Of a DNA stretch of 64,000 nt, positions 9,191 to 18,016 are shown piece after piece (position 1 is the first letter of the stretch; every line of letters begins with the position of its first letter). The position numbers were made by a program, and so were the translations under genes. The notes under the pieces were generated by a model. That model was not told the DNA's origin and did not search any database. It saw only the letters and a list, made by a program, of their open reading frames with translations. Source of the DNA: CAZQQU01 sp964595625 (GTDB lineage Bacteria > Bacteroidota > Bacteroidia > Flavobacteriales > Flavobacteriaceae). The stretch covers positions 62,001-126,000 of the forward strand of contig CAZQQU010000006.1 of NCBI GenBank assembly GCA_964595625.1, in the 5' to 3' direction.

Positions 9191-10051
9191 TTAGTTGATA
9201 GCAGGGTCTTTTAAACCTTCTTCTATCATTTCATAGAACTGATCTAATTTTGGTAATACCACAATACGAGTTCTTCTGTTTTTAGCTTTTCCTTCCGCCG
9301 TAGCATTGCTGGCAACAGGTATATACTCACCCCGACCGCCGGCAGTCATACGAGCAGGATCAACACCAAACTCATCTTGTAACATTCTAACTACTGATGT
9401 GGCACGTAGTACACTTAAATCCCAATTGTCTTTAATTCCACTGCGGTTAATAGGCACATTGTCGGTGTGACCTTCAACTAGGAATTCAAAATCCGGTTTG
9501 TTGTTGACTACGGCTGCTACTTTACCTAATACTTCTTTAGCGCGTGCTGTGATATTATAACTACCACTAGCAAATAATAATTTATCAGATATGTTAACAA
9601 AAACAACTCCTTTTTCTACGCTAATTTCAATATCTGTATCATCCAAGTTTCCAACCGCTCCTTTCAAACTTTGTACTAAAGCTAAATTAACGGAGTCTCT
9701 ACGGGTAATAGCATCTTGTAATTTACGAATTGTAAGATCTTTTTCCTTTAAACTCTCTAATGATTTTTCTAAGTTTTCGGCCCCTTTTCTTGAAAGTTCA
9801 GTAAAATCACCGATCGTTTTAATCAAGCCTTGATTGGTAGATTCTAAAGAAGCTACTTGACTTTGTAAGGAATTTACTTTAGTCTGTAGGGAGGATCTTT
9901 CTTCTAAACAGCTGTTTAATTTAACGGTGGCTGTATTTAAAAGGTCTTGTGTGTCTTTGTGTCTTTGCTCTAACTCAGCATATTTTTTGTTTGAAACACA
10001 AGATGTTAAAGTAAAAGTTACTACACCTAATAATAAAACGATTTTTTTCAT
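9191..10051 (-). CDS. OmpA-family lipoprotein with coiled coil
   Basis: 286 residues. The signal peptide ends in LTSC with Cys18, so the protein is expected to be lipid-anchored. Residues about 24-125 are a heptad-rich coiled coil (LQTKVNSLQSQVASLEST). The C-terminal OmpA-like domain (about 145-265) carries the peptidoglycan-binding signature: GHTDNVP at 194-200, NWDLSVLRATSVV at 209-221 and NRRTRIVV at 258-265. This architecture ties the outer membrane to peptidoglycan; such proteins are abundant structural or motility-associated factors in Bacteroidota. The gene is monocistronic, ended by the shared terminator on its 3' side, with a candidate -7 box 36 bp upstream. Confidence 0.92.
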   Translation of the reverse strand: MKKIVLLLGVVTFTLTSCVSNKKYAELEQRHKDTQDLLNTATVKLNSCLEERSSLQTKVNSLQSQVASLESTNQGLIKTIGDFTELSRKGAENLEKSLESLKEKDLTIRKLQDAITRRDSVNLALVQSLKGAVGNLDDTDIEISVEKGVVFVNISDKLLFASGSYNITARAKEVLGKVAAVVNNKPDFEFLVEGHTDNVPINRSGIKDNWDLSVLRATSVVRMLQDEFGVDPARMTAGGRGEYIPVASNATAEGKAKNRRTRIVVLPKLDQFYEMIEEGLKDPAIN

Positions 10052-10086
10052 AAGTTATGATTTTATAATAATTTTCTATTTTTTAA

Positions 10087-10094
10087 CAAAAGTA
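10087..10094 (-). promoter_or_regulatory. Candidate Bacteroidota -7 box (TACTTTTG)
   Basis: On the minus strand TACTTTTG matches the TAnnTTTG consensus and lies 35 bases upstream of the OmpA-like gene. No clear -33 TTG box is seen at the usual distance, so this rests on one element. Confidence 0.4.
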
Positions 10095-10127
10095 ATAAAC
10101 TTATCTTGGATTTTCAGCGAGTTAACA

Positions 10128-11129
10128 TTATTTTATATAGTATGAAGAATATTTGGTCTTTTTGAGTATAAAATATTGATACACAACAGAAAATGTTTGG
10201 TAGAATTTTTTCCAGGGAAGGCCTTTTCTACGTTTCTTATACATAGATACAAAATGTTGGTAAAAAGATAAATGCGAATGAATTATCGCTCCAAAATGTC
10301 GAAATTTAAGCATGCCTAAGAATCGAATTGCGGCGACACCATCCAAGCATAAACGAATAAATAATCTTATAAAAAGAGCCTTTCTGGGGGCATTTTTTAA
10401 CAAATTATATAACGAATTGCGAAAATTTAAAAAGGTTTTACGGGGGCTTTCCATTTGGAGTGTACCACCACCTACATGGTAAACTACACTTTGAGAGGTA
10501 TACCAAACCTCCAAATGGTGATTAAAAAAGCGCCAGCATAAATCGATTTCTTCTTGGTGAGCAAAATAATCAGAATCAAAACCACCTACTTGCCAAAAGT
10601 GTTCACGGCGTACAAACAAACAAGCTCCACTGGCCCAAAAAATAGGTTGTTCGCCCTCGTATTGGCCTTGGTCGGGTTCAATGGTATTAAAAATACGTCC
10701 GCGACAATATGGGTAACCCAAAGAGTCGATATACCCTCCGGCAGCGCCGGCATACTCAAAATAATGCGGATTATTATAATCTAGAATTTTGGGTTGTACG
10801 GCAGCTATTTTTGGATCGGCAAACAATCGATGTATCGGATTCAGCCAGCCGGCGGTTACTTCGACATCGGAGTTGAGAAGTACAAAAATATCTTCTTGGA
10901 GTCCGGACAGCGCTTGGTTATAGCCTTGAGCATAGCCATAATTTTTTTGGTTTTTAATGATTTTTACAGTGGGGTAGTGGTTTTCTAAAAAAACAATTGA
11001 ATCGTCTGTAGATGCATTGTCGGCGACATAAATCTGCGCTTGTTGGCTACTGTGTGTGACCACCGAGGGTAAGAATTGCTCCAGCAAAGCTCTGCCGTTC
11101 CAATTGAGTATAATCACTGCGATTTGCAT
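10128..11129 (-). CDS. Glycosyltransferase family 2 (rhamnosyltransferase-like)
   Basis: 333 residues. The GT-A fold begins at residue 4 (VIILNWNG), with the nucleotide-contact motif VADNASTDDS near 35-44, NYGYAQGYN near 63-71 and a DxD-type metal site LNSDVEV near 85-91. A later HQEEIDLCWRF (about 191-201) matches the ExDLxxR acceptor-side motif of WbbL/rhamnosyltransferase-like members. The C-terminal 90 residues are basic and helical, suggesting membrane association. It is the last gene of a leftward operon with tsaD and rsmE (22 bp gap). The donor and acceptor are unknown; a role in a cell-envelope glycan is inferred from the family only. Confidence 0.88.
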   Translation of the reverse strand: MQIAVIILNWNGRALLEQFLPSVVTHSSQQAQIYVADNASTDDSIVFLENHYPTVKIIKNQKNYGYAQGYNQALSGLQEDIFVLLNSDVEVTAGWLNPIHRLFADPKIAAVQPKILDYNNPHYFEYAGAAGGYIDSLGYPYCRGRIFNTIEPDQGQYEGEQPIFWASGACLFVRREHFWQVGGFDSDYFAHQEEIDLCWRFFNHHLEVWYTSQSVVYHVGGGTLQMESPRKTFLNFRNSLYNLLKNAPRKALFIRLFIRLCLDGVAAIRFLGMLKFRHFGAIIHSHLSFYQHFVSMYKKRRKGLPWKKFYQTFSVVYQYFILKKTKYSSYYIK

Positions 11130-11151
11130 AGGCTAAAGATAGAAAAATGGG

Positions 11152-11865
11152 TTAAGCGGTATCTAATACTAATTGAGCTGTGTGTACAGCTACCAGAGCG
11201 GCTGTTTCGGTTCGCAATCGACTGTTGCCTAAGGATACCGATTGAAATCCTTGACGATTTGCCCTATCCACTTCCTCGGGTGTAAAATCTCCTTCCGGTC
11301 CAATTAGAATGAGTATATCTGGTTGCTTAATGACTTGGAATAATTTTTCTTTGGGCGTATCTAAGCAATGAGCTATGAAGCGAGCACGCGTACTTGCCGT
11401 TGTTTCAGCAATTAATTTTTCAAAATGTTGCGGGGCATGCAAGGTGGGAAAATAGGATTTTAATGATTGTTTCGCGGCACTGATGATGATTTTCTGGTAG
11501 CGCTCTTGGTTTATTTTTTGACGCTCACTACGTTGGGTTATTAACGGGGTGATTTCAGTAACCCCAATTTCTGTTGCTTTTTCTAAAAACCACTCAAATC
11601 GTTCGTTGAGTTTGGTAGGGGCAACAGCCATATGTAGTCGGTAGGGAAGAGGTGGTGTAAAGTTTTGACTGAGCACTTTTACCCGACATTGGGAAGCCGA
11701 AGTTTCGGTAATTTCAGCCGTATAAATAATTCCTTTACCGTTGGTAATATGTAATACATCGCCTGGCATTTTACGAAGTACTTTGGTAATATGCTTACTT
11801 TCCTCCTTACTAAATAGCGTGTTGTGAGGGGTGTCTTGTATATCGGGGTGATAAAATAATTGCAT
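11152..11865 (-). CDS. rsmE: 16S rRNA (uracil-1498-N3)-methyltransferase
   Basis: 237 residues, the usual RsmE length. The N-terminal PUA-like part contains SKEESKHITKVLR. The SPOUT methyltransferase part shows EKATEIGVTEITPL, RSERQKINQERY and the trefoil-knot segment LIGPEGDFTPEEV followed by LGNSRLRTETA, which are diagnostic. The enzyme methylates U1498 of 16S rRNA in the 30S decoding region. It sits 11 bp after tsaD in the same operon, a grouping of RNA-modification genes. Confidence 0.96.
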   Translation of the reverse strand: MQLFYHPDIQDTPHNTLFSKEESKHITKVLRKMPGDVLHITNGKGIIYTAEITETSASQCRVKVLSQNFTPPLPYRLHMAVAPTKLNERFEWFLEKATEIGVTEITPLITQRSERQKINQERYQKIIISAAKQSLKSYFPTLHAPQHFEKLIAETTASTRARFIAHCLDTPKEKLFQVIKQPDILILIGPEGDFTPEEVDRANRQGFQSVSLGNSRLRTETAALVAVHTAQLVLDTA

Positions 11866-11876
11866 GAAAGGTGTTT

Positions 11877-12905
11877 TTAAAATTCTAAACGAGCCTTAGA
11901 AACCGTGGTCAAATCACTAAACTCCCCTTGCTGGTATTTTAAATACCCGGTGATGGCGATCATGGCAGCATTGTCGGTACAGTATTCTAAAGGGGGCACA
12001 AAAGTAATCCACTCCCACTCGCTCTCTGCTTGTTGCAAGGCTTTTCGGATACCGCTATTGGCAGAAACCCCGCCACCAATGGCGATTTGATTAATACCCG
12101 TCTGTTGTACAGCTTTTTGAAGCTTATTCATTAAATAACTTACAATGGTATGTTGTACTGAAGCACAAATATCGTGGAGGTTCTCTTGGATAAATCCTGG
12201 TTGTTCACTTTCTTTTTGTTGAATAAAATACAAGACAGCAGTTTTTAATCCGCTAAAACTAAAGTTTAAACCTCCCGCTTTGGGTTGCGTAAATTTAAAA
12301 CGATATGGGTCGCCTTGTTGTGCATATTGATCAATTAAAGGTCCTCCAGGGTAGGGAAGCCCAAGTATTTTAGCGGTTTTATCAAATGCTTCACCGGCCG
12401 CATCATCAAGGGTCTGTCCCAAAATTTCCATAGAAAAATAATCGCGCACCAAAACTATTTGAGTATGACCCCCACTAATGGTAAGTGCTAAAAAAGGAAA
12501 TTGGGGATTTTTAGATTGATTTTTTATAAAATGAGCCAATATATGAGCCTGCATATGATTTACTTCTATCAACGGAATACCGAGCCCCCAGGCCAAGGAT
12601 TTCGCAAAAGAACTTCCTACTAAAAGCGAACCCATCAGACCGGGACCTTGCGTAAAAGCGATGGCAGATAAATCTTTTTTACCGATATTTGCTTGTTGTA
12701 AAGCCTGATGAACCACCGGAACTATATTTTGCTGGTGGGCCCGAGAGGCCAATTCAGGAACTACACCCCCGTATTGTTGATGAATTTTTTGTGAAGCAAC
12801 TAAATTGGACAGTACCCAACCGTTGTGAACCACTGCCGCAGCAGTATCATCACAAGAAGACTCAATGCCTAAAATATAGTGGTTGTTTTGTGAAAAATCA
12901 GGCAT
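11877..12905 (-). CDS. tsaD: tRNA N6-adenosine threonylcarbamoyltransferase
   Basis: 342 residues from the chosen ATG at 12905. It transfers the threonylcarbamoyl group from threonylcarbamoyl-AMP to A37 of ANN-decoding tRNAs, together with TsaB and TsaE. Visible motifs are GIESSCDDTAAAV (13-25), the metal-binding pair His117/His121 in NHMQAHILAHF, SGGHTQI, and GGGVSANSGIRKAL. The open frame continues 51 codons further upstream, but that part runs through the divergent promoter and into tamB, and family members start just before the GIESSCDDT block, so the internal ATG is preferred. It is the first gene of tsaD-rsmE-glycosyltransferase, with a palindromic promoter about 20-30 bp upstream. Confidence 0.96.
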   Translation of the reverse strand: MPDFSQNNHYILGIESSCDDTAAAVVHNGWVLSNLVASQKIHQQYGGVVPELASRAHQQNIVPVVHQALQQANIGKKDLSAIAFTQGPGLMGSLLVGSSFAKSLAWGLGIPLIEVNHMQAHILAHFIKNQSKNPQFPFLALTISGGHTQIVLVRDYFSMEILGQTLDDAAGEAFDKTAKILGLPYPGGPLIDQYAQQGDPYRFKFTQPKAGGLNFSFSGLKTAVLYFIQQKESEQPGFIQENLHDICASVQHTIVSYLMNKLQKAVQQTGINQIAIGGGVSANSGIRKALQQAESEWEWITFVPPLEYCTDNAAMIAITGYLKYQQGEFSDLTTVSKARLEF

Positions 12906-12923
12906 AAATATTGATGTAAATTG

Positions 12924-12944
12924 TATAACTTTCGCAAAGTTATA
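12924..12944. promoter_or_regulatory. Palindromic divergent promoter between tsaD and tamB
   Basis: A perfect 9-base inverted repeat, TATAACTTT-CGC-AAAGTTATA. On the minus strand it contains TAACTTTG (12942-12935), a full match to the TAnnTTTG -7 box, placed about 30 bp before tsaD. On the plus strand TAACTTTC (12927-12934) matches seven of eight positions and lies just ahead of tamB. The symmetry suggests a bidirectional promoter or an operator laid over it. Confidence 0.45.
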
Positions 12945-13005
12945 AACTTTAATTGCTATCAAGAAATTTAAAAAAATACTGCTTCGTACAGTACTGGCAA
13001 TCATT

Positions 13006-16000
13006 TTGTTAATGATTGTACTTCTGGTTTTGCTTTCGATTCCCGCAGTGCAAACCAAGATAGCAAATATAGTGACTAAAAAGCTAAACCAAAACTATGG
13101 AACCGATATTAATATCGAACGCCTTGGCTTGGACTGGAAGGGAAACCTAGATATTCGAGGAGTCTATATAGCCGATCATCACCAAGATACGCTTATCTAC
13201 TCCGATCAAATCACTACTTCCATACAAAATTTCAAAGCACTAACTCAAGGTAATCTGGATTTTGGTAAACTGTACCTTAAAAATACCAAATTATACATCA
13301 AAACTTATCGGTCGGAAACTACTGATAATTTGAGTTTGTTTGCTGAAAAATTCAAGCCCGAAACTCCCAGTGAATCTTCCGAACCTTTTAAACTAGATGC
13401 ACAATGGCTGGTTTTAGATCATGCAGATGTTAAAATTATTGATCAAAATTTGGAGCAAGAAGAGGTGGTTTCCTTTTTAGGACTTGTATTGGATGCAGAA
13501 AATTTTAAAGTCCATGATGTTGATATTTTTGGTGATGTTAATCAACTAAGTTTTTTATACAACAACCAAATAGATGTACAAAAACTCAAAGGTGATTTTT
13601 CATACACTTACGAAGCGTTGGCCATTGAAAATATGGAGTTAGAAACGAGCGAAAGTTCTATGAAAGGCGACTTGAAATTGGTGTTACATCAAGGAAGTTT
13701 TGCCGATTTCGCGGATAAAGTTCGCTTTGAAGTGGTGTTTGACGAAGCTCGATTATCAACCAACGATCTTCAGGTGTTTTATGACGAATTTGGTGATAAC
13801 CAACTCATTGATATTTCCGGTACAATGACCGGTCCTCTTAATGATTTTCAACTTCGCAATTGGCTACTTAAAAATCAAGAAACAGAAATTCAAGGAGATT
13901 TTATTTTTCAAAATTTATTGAGTGATACCGAATCCTATGTCATTTCTTCTCCCAATCACCAAATTACCTCCAATTACTACGATTTAAGACGCTTGTTGCC
14001 GGGTTTGTTGGGCGACTCTCTTCCGAAAGAAATGGAACAAATTGGGACTTTTACATTGGCAGGATCTACCCGAATTGAGGGGGATGACATTGCAACGGAT
14101 TCTCAACTACAAACGGCGATTGGTCAATTAATTTTAGAAGAATTATCGGTTCAGAATTTTTCTGACCCCCAACAAGCTACTTATTCTGGCCAATTGGGAT
14201 TGGTAGGAGTAGATCTAGGTAAAGTTTTGGGAACCCAAATGCTGGGCCGCGTACAAGGACAAATCACAGTAGATGGTCAGGGATTTGATCAACAAAGCCT
14301 CAATACGGATTTGATTGCGGCAGTTCAAAGTTTGGAATTCAATGGTTATACCTATACGCAAGTATATCTAGACGGGACTCTTAAATCTCAATTCTTAAAC
14401 GGCAAACTTCAGATCAATGATCCCAATTTAAAGATGGACTTTGACGGTTTGGTCGATATGAGCACACCGCTGAATACTTATAATTTTTATGCAGATATGT
14501 ATTATGCTGAGCTGAATCAATTAAATCTTTTTAAACGGGATAGTATTTCAATTTTTACCGGTGTTATTGCTATGGATATGAGAGGTACCGATATGGATCA
14601 TGTGGTCGGGGCCTTACGGATTTCTCAAAGTACTTATCAAAACGAAGTACACGATTATTATTTTGATGATATATTGGTATTGTCTACTATGGAGGACGAA
14701 CTACGAACCATCGAAGTAATCTCTCCCGATATTGTCACGGGTAAATTGACTGGTAATTTTAAATTGGCCGAATTGCCGAGTTTGTTTCAAAATTCTATTG
14801 CCAGTATTTATGCTAATTACCAGCCCCAAGTGGTGACCGATAATCAATTTTTAAACTTTAATTTTGAAATTCAACACACCATAGTCGAAATATTTTTACC
14901 GCAAATTCGCTTTGGCGAAAATACCTTTGTGAGAGGTTCGGTGGCGTCTGACGAATCCAAGTTCAAACTCAATTTCCGATCCCCTAATATTACGGCTTTT
15001 GGCAATTATTTGGAAAAGGTGAACTTGCAAATGGATAATAGCAACCCGCTGTTTAATACCTATTTAGAAGTCGACTCGATCAATATGGGTTTTTATGCAT
15101 TGAAACAATTTAATCTGATTAATGTAACCATGAAAGATACCTTGCATTTTCGGACGGAGTTTGACGGTGGAAAAACACAGATGCAGGATAAATTTAATTT
15201 GTCTCTTTACCACACCATCAACCCCATGGGGAAATCTGTAGTAGGTTTTAAACAATCAGATTTTACACTAAAAGACTACCAGTGGTTTATCAATGAAAAC
15301 AACGATTCTCTGACCCGCCTTACTTTTGACAATAACTTTAGAAATATAACTTTAGATACCTTGGTGATCAGTCATCAAGACGAATATATTCGGGCGGCTG
15401 TCCAAATTTCGGATTCCACTTATAAAGATATCCGTTTGCAGTTTTCAAATGTCGATTTAGGAAAACTTACTCCCGCACTTGACAGTATCGAAATAGGTGG
15501 CTTGATCAATGGAAATCTCAATGTGTTACAAGAGAACAGTCAATATTATCCCAATTCAGATGTAAGTATAAGCAATTTAACTGTCAACGATAATCTGCTG
15601 GGGGATTTGGTCATGCTGGTTACCGGAAATGCCGATTTGACCGAGTATGTTATTAACACCACCCTGACCAATGAAAATCTTAAATCGTTAGATGTACAAG
15701 GTAAAATCGAAGTCAAAGAGGTCAATTCGACTATTGACTTGGGAATTGTTTTAAACGATTTTGATTTGAGTTTTGCCAATCCTTTTGGAGCGGGAGTGAT
15801 ATCAGATATACGCGGAGTGATGTCGGGTAGTATGAAAGTGGATGGGTATTATAAATCACCCGATATTAATGGTCATTTGGTACTCAATAATACAGGGATG
15901 CGAATCGACGAATTAAATCTCGATTTTGATTTTAAAAACAATACCCCCATACGGGTTACTAAAAATCGTTTTACCATCCCTAAAACCTTTGTCACGGATA

Positions 16001-17391
16001 CCGAGTTTCAAACGGTAGCAAATTTAGAAGGCTATTTTGAACACACCAATTTTTCTAAATGGGGTATGAATTTAGATTTAACCACCGATCGTTTTTTGGT
16101 GCTTAATACCGTTGGAGACGAAGAATCACTTTATTATGGAACGGCCTTTATTGAAGGATCGGCCTCTATGTACGGTCCGGTAGATGAGTTGGTCATTAAA
16201 GCAGACGCAAAGACCTCTGCTGGTACAAGTTTTAAAATTCCCATTAGCGATGTTCACTCGATTGGTGAAGATTCGTTTATCTATTTTTTATCACCGGAAG
16301 AAAAAGATGCTCGTCTGAGTGGAGTTGAACTCAAAAAACCTGAAATTAAAGGCCTTACACTTGAATTTGACTTGGAGATTACACGAGATGCCTTGGTGGA
16401 AGTAGTCGTGGATTTAAAAAATAATTCCATGCTTCGTGGACGTGGGGAGGGCATACTATTTATAGAAATCGCTACTGCTACTGGTCGATTTAATATGTGG
16501 GGGGATTTTCATGTACACGAAGCCGTGTATGATTTCCGCTACGGAGGCTTGGTTCAAAAAGAATTTTTTGTTACCCGAGGAAGTAACTTGAGTTGGAATG
16601 GACGCCCCGAACGAGCCACACTGGATATTAAAGCAGTTCATAAAACTTCAGCGAATCCTGCTGTATTGTTAGACAATCCAACCAGTAATCGGAAAATTGA
16701 TGTGGAGGTAGCCATTTCAATGTCTGGCGACTTGAGTTCTCCACAATTGGATTATGAATTTAATTTCCCTGGGGTAAGTTCTAATGTCAAATCGGAATTA
16801 GACTATAAATTAGCTGATCGTCAAATACGTGAAAATCAAGCGCTTTATCTGGTTACCACCGGGTCCTTTTCCGGAGATACTTTTAGCTCCCAACAAGGTA
16901 CGGATGCTTTGGTACAACGAGCTACGGGTATGTTAAATGAAATTTTAGCCGATGACGAATCTAAGTTTAATGTTACCGTTAATTATTCACAAGGAAGTAC
17001 TACTCCGGATGGAGTAACTTCCAATCAAGTGGATTTTGGTATTAATACCCAGATAAGTGAGCGGATCTTTTTTGATGGTCGAGTAGGGGTACCGGTAGAT
17101 GATGTGGGAGATAATCGCGTAGCCGGAAATTTCCAGATTCAAGTTTTACTCAACGACGAAGGTAGTTTAAAATGGAATATTTTTAGCCGGGAAGCCAAAA
17201 TTCAATTTATAGGAGAAGAGCAGGGTTTTGAGCACGGAACGGGTTTGTCGTATTCGGTTGAGTTTAATAATTTCAGACAATTATGGCGCCGGTTTTTTGG
17301 AAAAGAGGAAGAAGAAACCACTGTCGAAGAAAATCCTTCCGGTCTCTTAAATATACTACAAGAAAACAACACCAACGAAGAGGGTGAATGA
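13006..17391 (+). CDS. tamB: TamB-like translocation/assembly module protein (DUF490), start uncertain
   Basis: About 1461 residues. TamB is an inner-membrane-anchored, periplasm-spanning beta-taco protein that works with TamA-type outer membrane proteins and in phospholipid transport between membranes. One N-terminal membrane helix (LLVLLSIPAVQTKIA) is followed by long beta-rich repeats of the AsmA/TamB kind (e.g. residues 14-60, TKKLNQNYGTDINIERL) and a C-terminal DUF490 region (from about 1180: ARLSGVELKKP, ATLDIKAVHKTSANP, LVTTGSFSG). The first usable codons are TTG 13006 or ATG 13012, yet the frame stays open upstream to 12946 and encodes KKFKKILLRTVLAII, the basic stretch expected before the anchor. 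The true start is probably a non-ATG codon (ATC 12958 or ATT 12952). It is divergent from tsaD. Confidence 0.9.
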   Translation: MLMIVLLVLLSIPAVQTKIANIVTKKLNQNYGTDINIERLGLDWKGNLDIRGVYIADHHQDTLIYSDQITTSIQNFKALTQGNLDFGKLYLKNTKLYIKTYRSETTDNLSLFAEKFKPETPSESSEPFKLDAQWLVLDHADVKIIDQNLEQEEVVSFLGLVLDAENFKVHDVDIFGDVNQLSFLYNNQIDVQKLKGDFSYTYEALAIENMELETSESSMKGDLKLVLHQGSFADFADKVRFEVVFDEARLSTNDLQVFYDEFGDNQLIDISGTMTGPLNDFQLRNWLLKNQETEIQGDFIFQNLLSDTESYVISSPNHQITSNYYDLRRLLPGLLGDSLPKEMEQIGTFTLAGSTRIEGDDIATDSQLQTAIGQLILEELSVQNFSDPQQATYSGQLGLVGVDLGKVLGTQMLGRVQGQITVDGQGFDQQSLNTDLIAAVQSLEFNGYTYTQVYLDGTLKSQFLNGKLQINDPNLKMDFDGLVDMSTPLNTYNFYADMYYAELNQLNLFKRDSISIFTGVIAMDMRGTDMDHVVGALRISQSTYQNEVHDYYFDDILVLSTMEDELRTIEVISPDIVTGKLTGNFKLAELPSLFQNSIASIYANYQPQVVTDNQFLNFNFEIQHTIVEIFLPQIRFGENTFVRGSVASDESKFKLNFRSPNITAFGNYLEKVNLQMDNSNPLFNTYLEVDSINMGFYALKQFNLINVTMKDTLHFRTEFDGGKTQMQDKFNLSLYHTINPMGKSVVGFKQSDFTLKDYQWFINENNDSLTRLTFDNNFRNITLDTLVISHQDEYIRAAVQISDSTYKDIRLQFSNVDLGKLTPALDSIEIGGLINGNLNVLQENSQYYPNSDVSISNLTVNDNLLGDLVMLVTGNADLTEYVINTTLTNENLKSLDVQGKIEVKEVNSTIDLGIVLNDFDLSFANPFGAGVISDIRGVMSGSMKVDGYYKSPDINGHLVLNNTGMRIDELNLDFDFKNNTPIRVTKNRFTIPKTFVTDTEFQTVANLEGYFEHTNFSKWGMNLDLTTDRFLVLNTVGDEESLYYGTAFIEGSASMYGPVDELVIKADAKTSAGTSFKIPISDVHSIGEDSFIYFLSPEEKDARLSGVELKKPEIKGLTLEFDLEITRDALVEVVVDLKNNSMLRGRGEGILFIEIATATGRFNMWGDFHVHEAVYDFRYGGLVQKEFFVTRGSNLSWNGRPERATLDIKAVHKTSANPAVLLDNPTSNRKIDVEVAISMSGDLSSPQLDYEFNFPGVSSNVKSELDYKLADRQIRENQALYLVTTGSFSGDTFSSQQGTDALVQRATGMLNEILADDESKFNVTVNYSQGSTTPDGVTSNQVDFGINTQISERIFFDGRVGVPVDDVGDNRVAGNFQIQVLLNDEGSLKWNIFSREAKIQFIGEEQGFEHGTGLSYSVEFNNFRQLWRRFFGKEEEETTVEENPSGLLNILQENNTNEEGE

Positions 17392-17432
17392 TTCCCTTAG
17401 CGGAAAAATATGTGTCATTTAAGATCTCTCCA

Positions 17433-17816
17433 TTATTCCTTTACGGCAATCATCGAAATTTCTACATGCACAGATTTAGGAAGGTGCTTTACGGCTACCG
17501 TCTCCCGTGCTGGTGCTGTAGCTTCGTTAAAATACCGACCGTATACCTCATTGACCTGAGCAAAATCTTCCATGTCATGGAGAAAAATGGTAGTTTTTAC
17601 TACGTGTTCAAAATTCATATCTGCGGCTTCTAAGACCGCCGATAAATTTTTCATTACACGCTCGGTTTCACTGACTATATCTTCCGTTTCAAGAGCGCCT
17701 GTTGCTGGATTAAGAGCAATTTGGCCGGAGGTAAAAAGCATATTACCGATTTGTACAGCTTGACTGTAGGGTCCAATGGGTGCCGGTGCATGGGGGGAGG
17801 TGATTATTTTTTTCAT
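17433..17816 (-). CDS. RidA family enamine/imine deaminase
   Basis: 127 residues, the typical Rid/YjgF/UK114 length. It shows GPYSQAVQIGNMLFTSGQ at 15-32, the central KTTIFLHDMEDFAQVNEVY, the catalytic Arg104 in ARETV and Glu119 in VEISMIAV. RidA hydrolyses reactive 2-aminoacrylate and related imines released by PLP enzymes such as threonine dehydratase. It is divergent from the class III aminotransferase at 18017, another PLP enzyme, though no shared regulation can be seen. tamB ends 41 bp away, convergent. Confidence 0.95.
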   Translation of the reverse strand: MKKIITSPHAPAPIGPYSQAVQIGNMLFTSGQIALNPATGALETEDIVSETERVMKNLSAVLEAADMNFEHVVKTTIFLHDMEDFAQVNEVYGRYFNEATAPARETVAVKHLPKSVHVEISMIAVKE

Positions 17817-17984
17817 AAGTATCTGATTATTGGTTACAAATATCGCATTTCGTTTTTTAAATAAAAATCAAAAGCGAATGCTTCTAAAAAAAGATTTTGT
17901 GTAAGATTGTTTTCATACAAAAATCACAAGCAGTTCCTCCGCAAATCTTTTCCCGAAAGGGTTATATATCGGATAAATATTGCG

Positions 17985-17992
17985 TAATTTTG
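17985..17992 (+). promoter_or_regulatory. Candidate -7 box (TAATTTTG)
   Basis: A full match to TAnnTTTG, 24 bases before the aminotransferase start at 18017. No convincing -33 element. Confidence 0.4.
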
Positions 17993-18016
17993 CACCCCAA
18001 AAACCGAAAATAATCC

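Noticed and set aside
12906..13058. 51-codon upstream extension of tsaD
   Set aside because: It covers the divergent promoter and the tamB start, and TsaD proteins begin just before GIESSCDDT.
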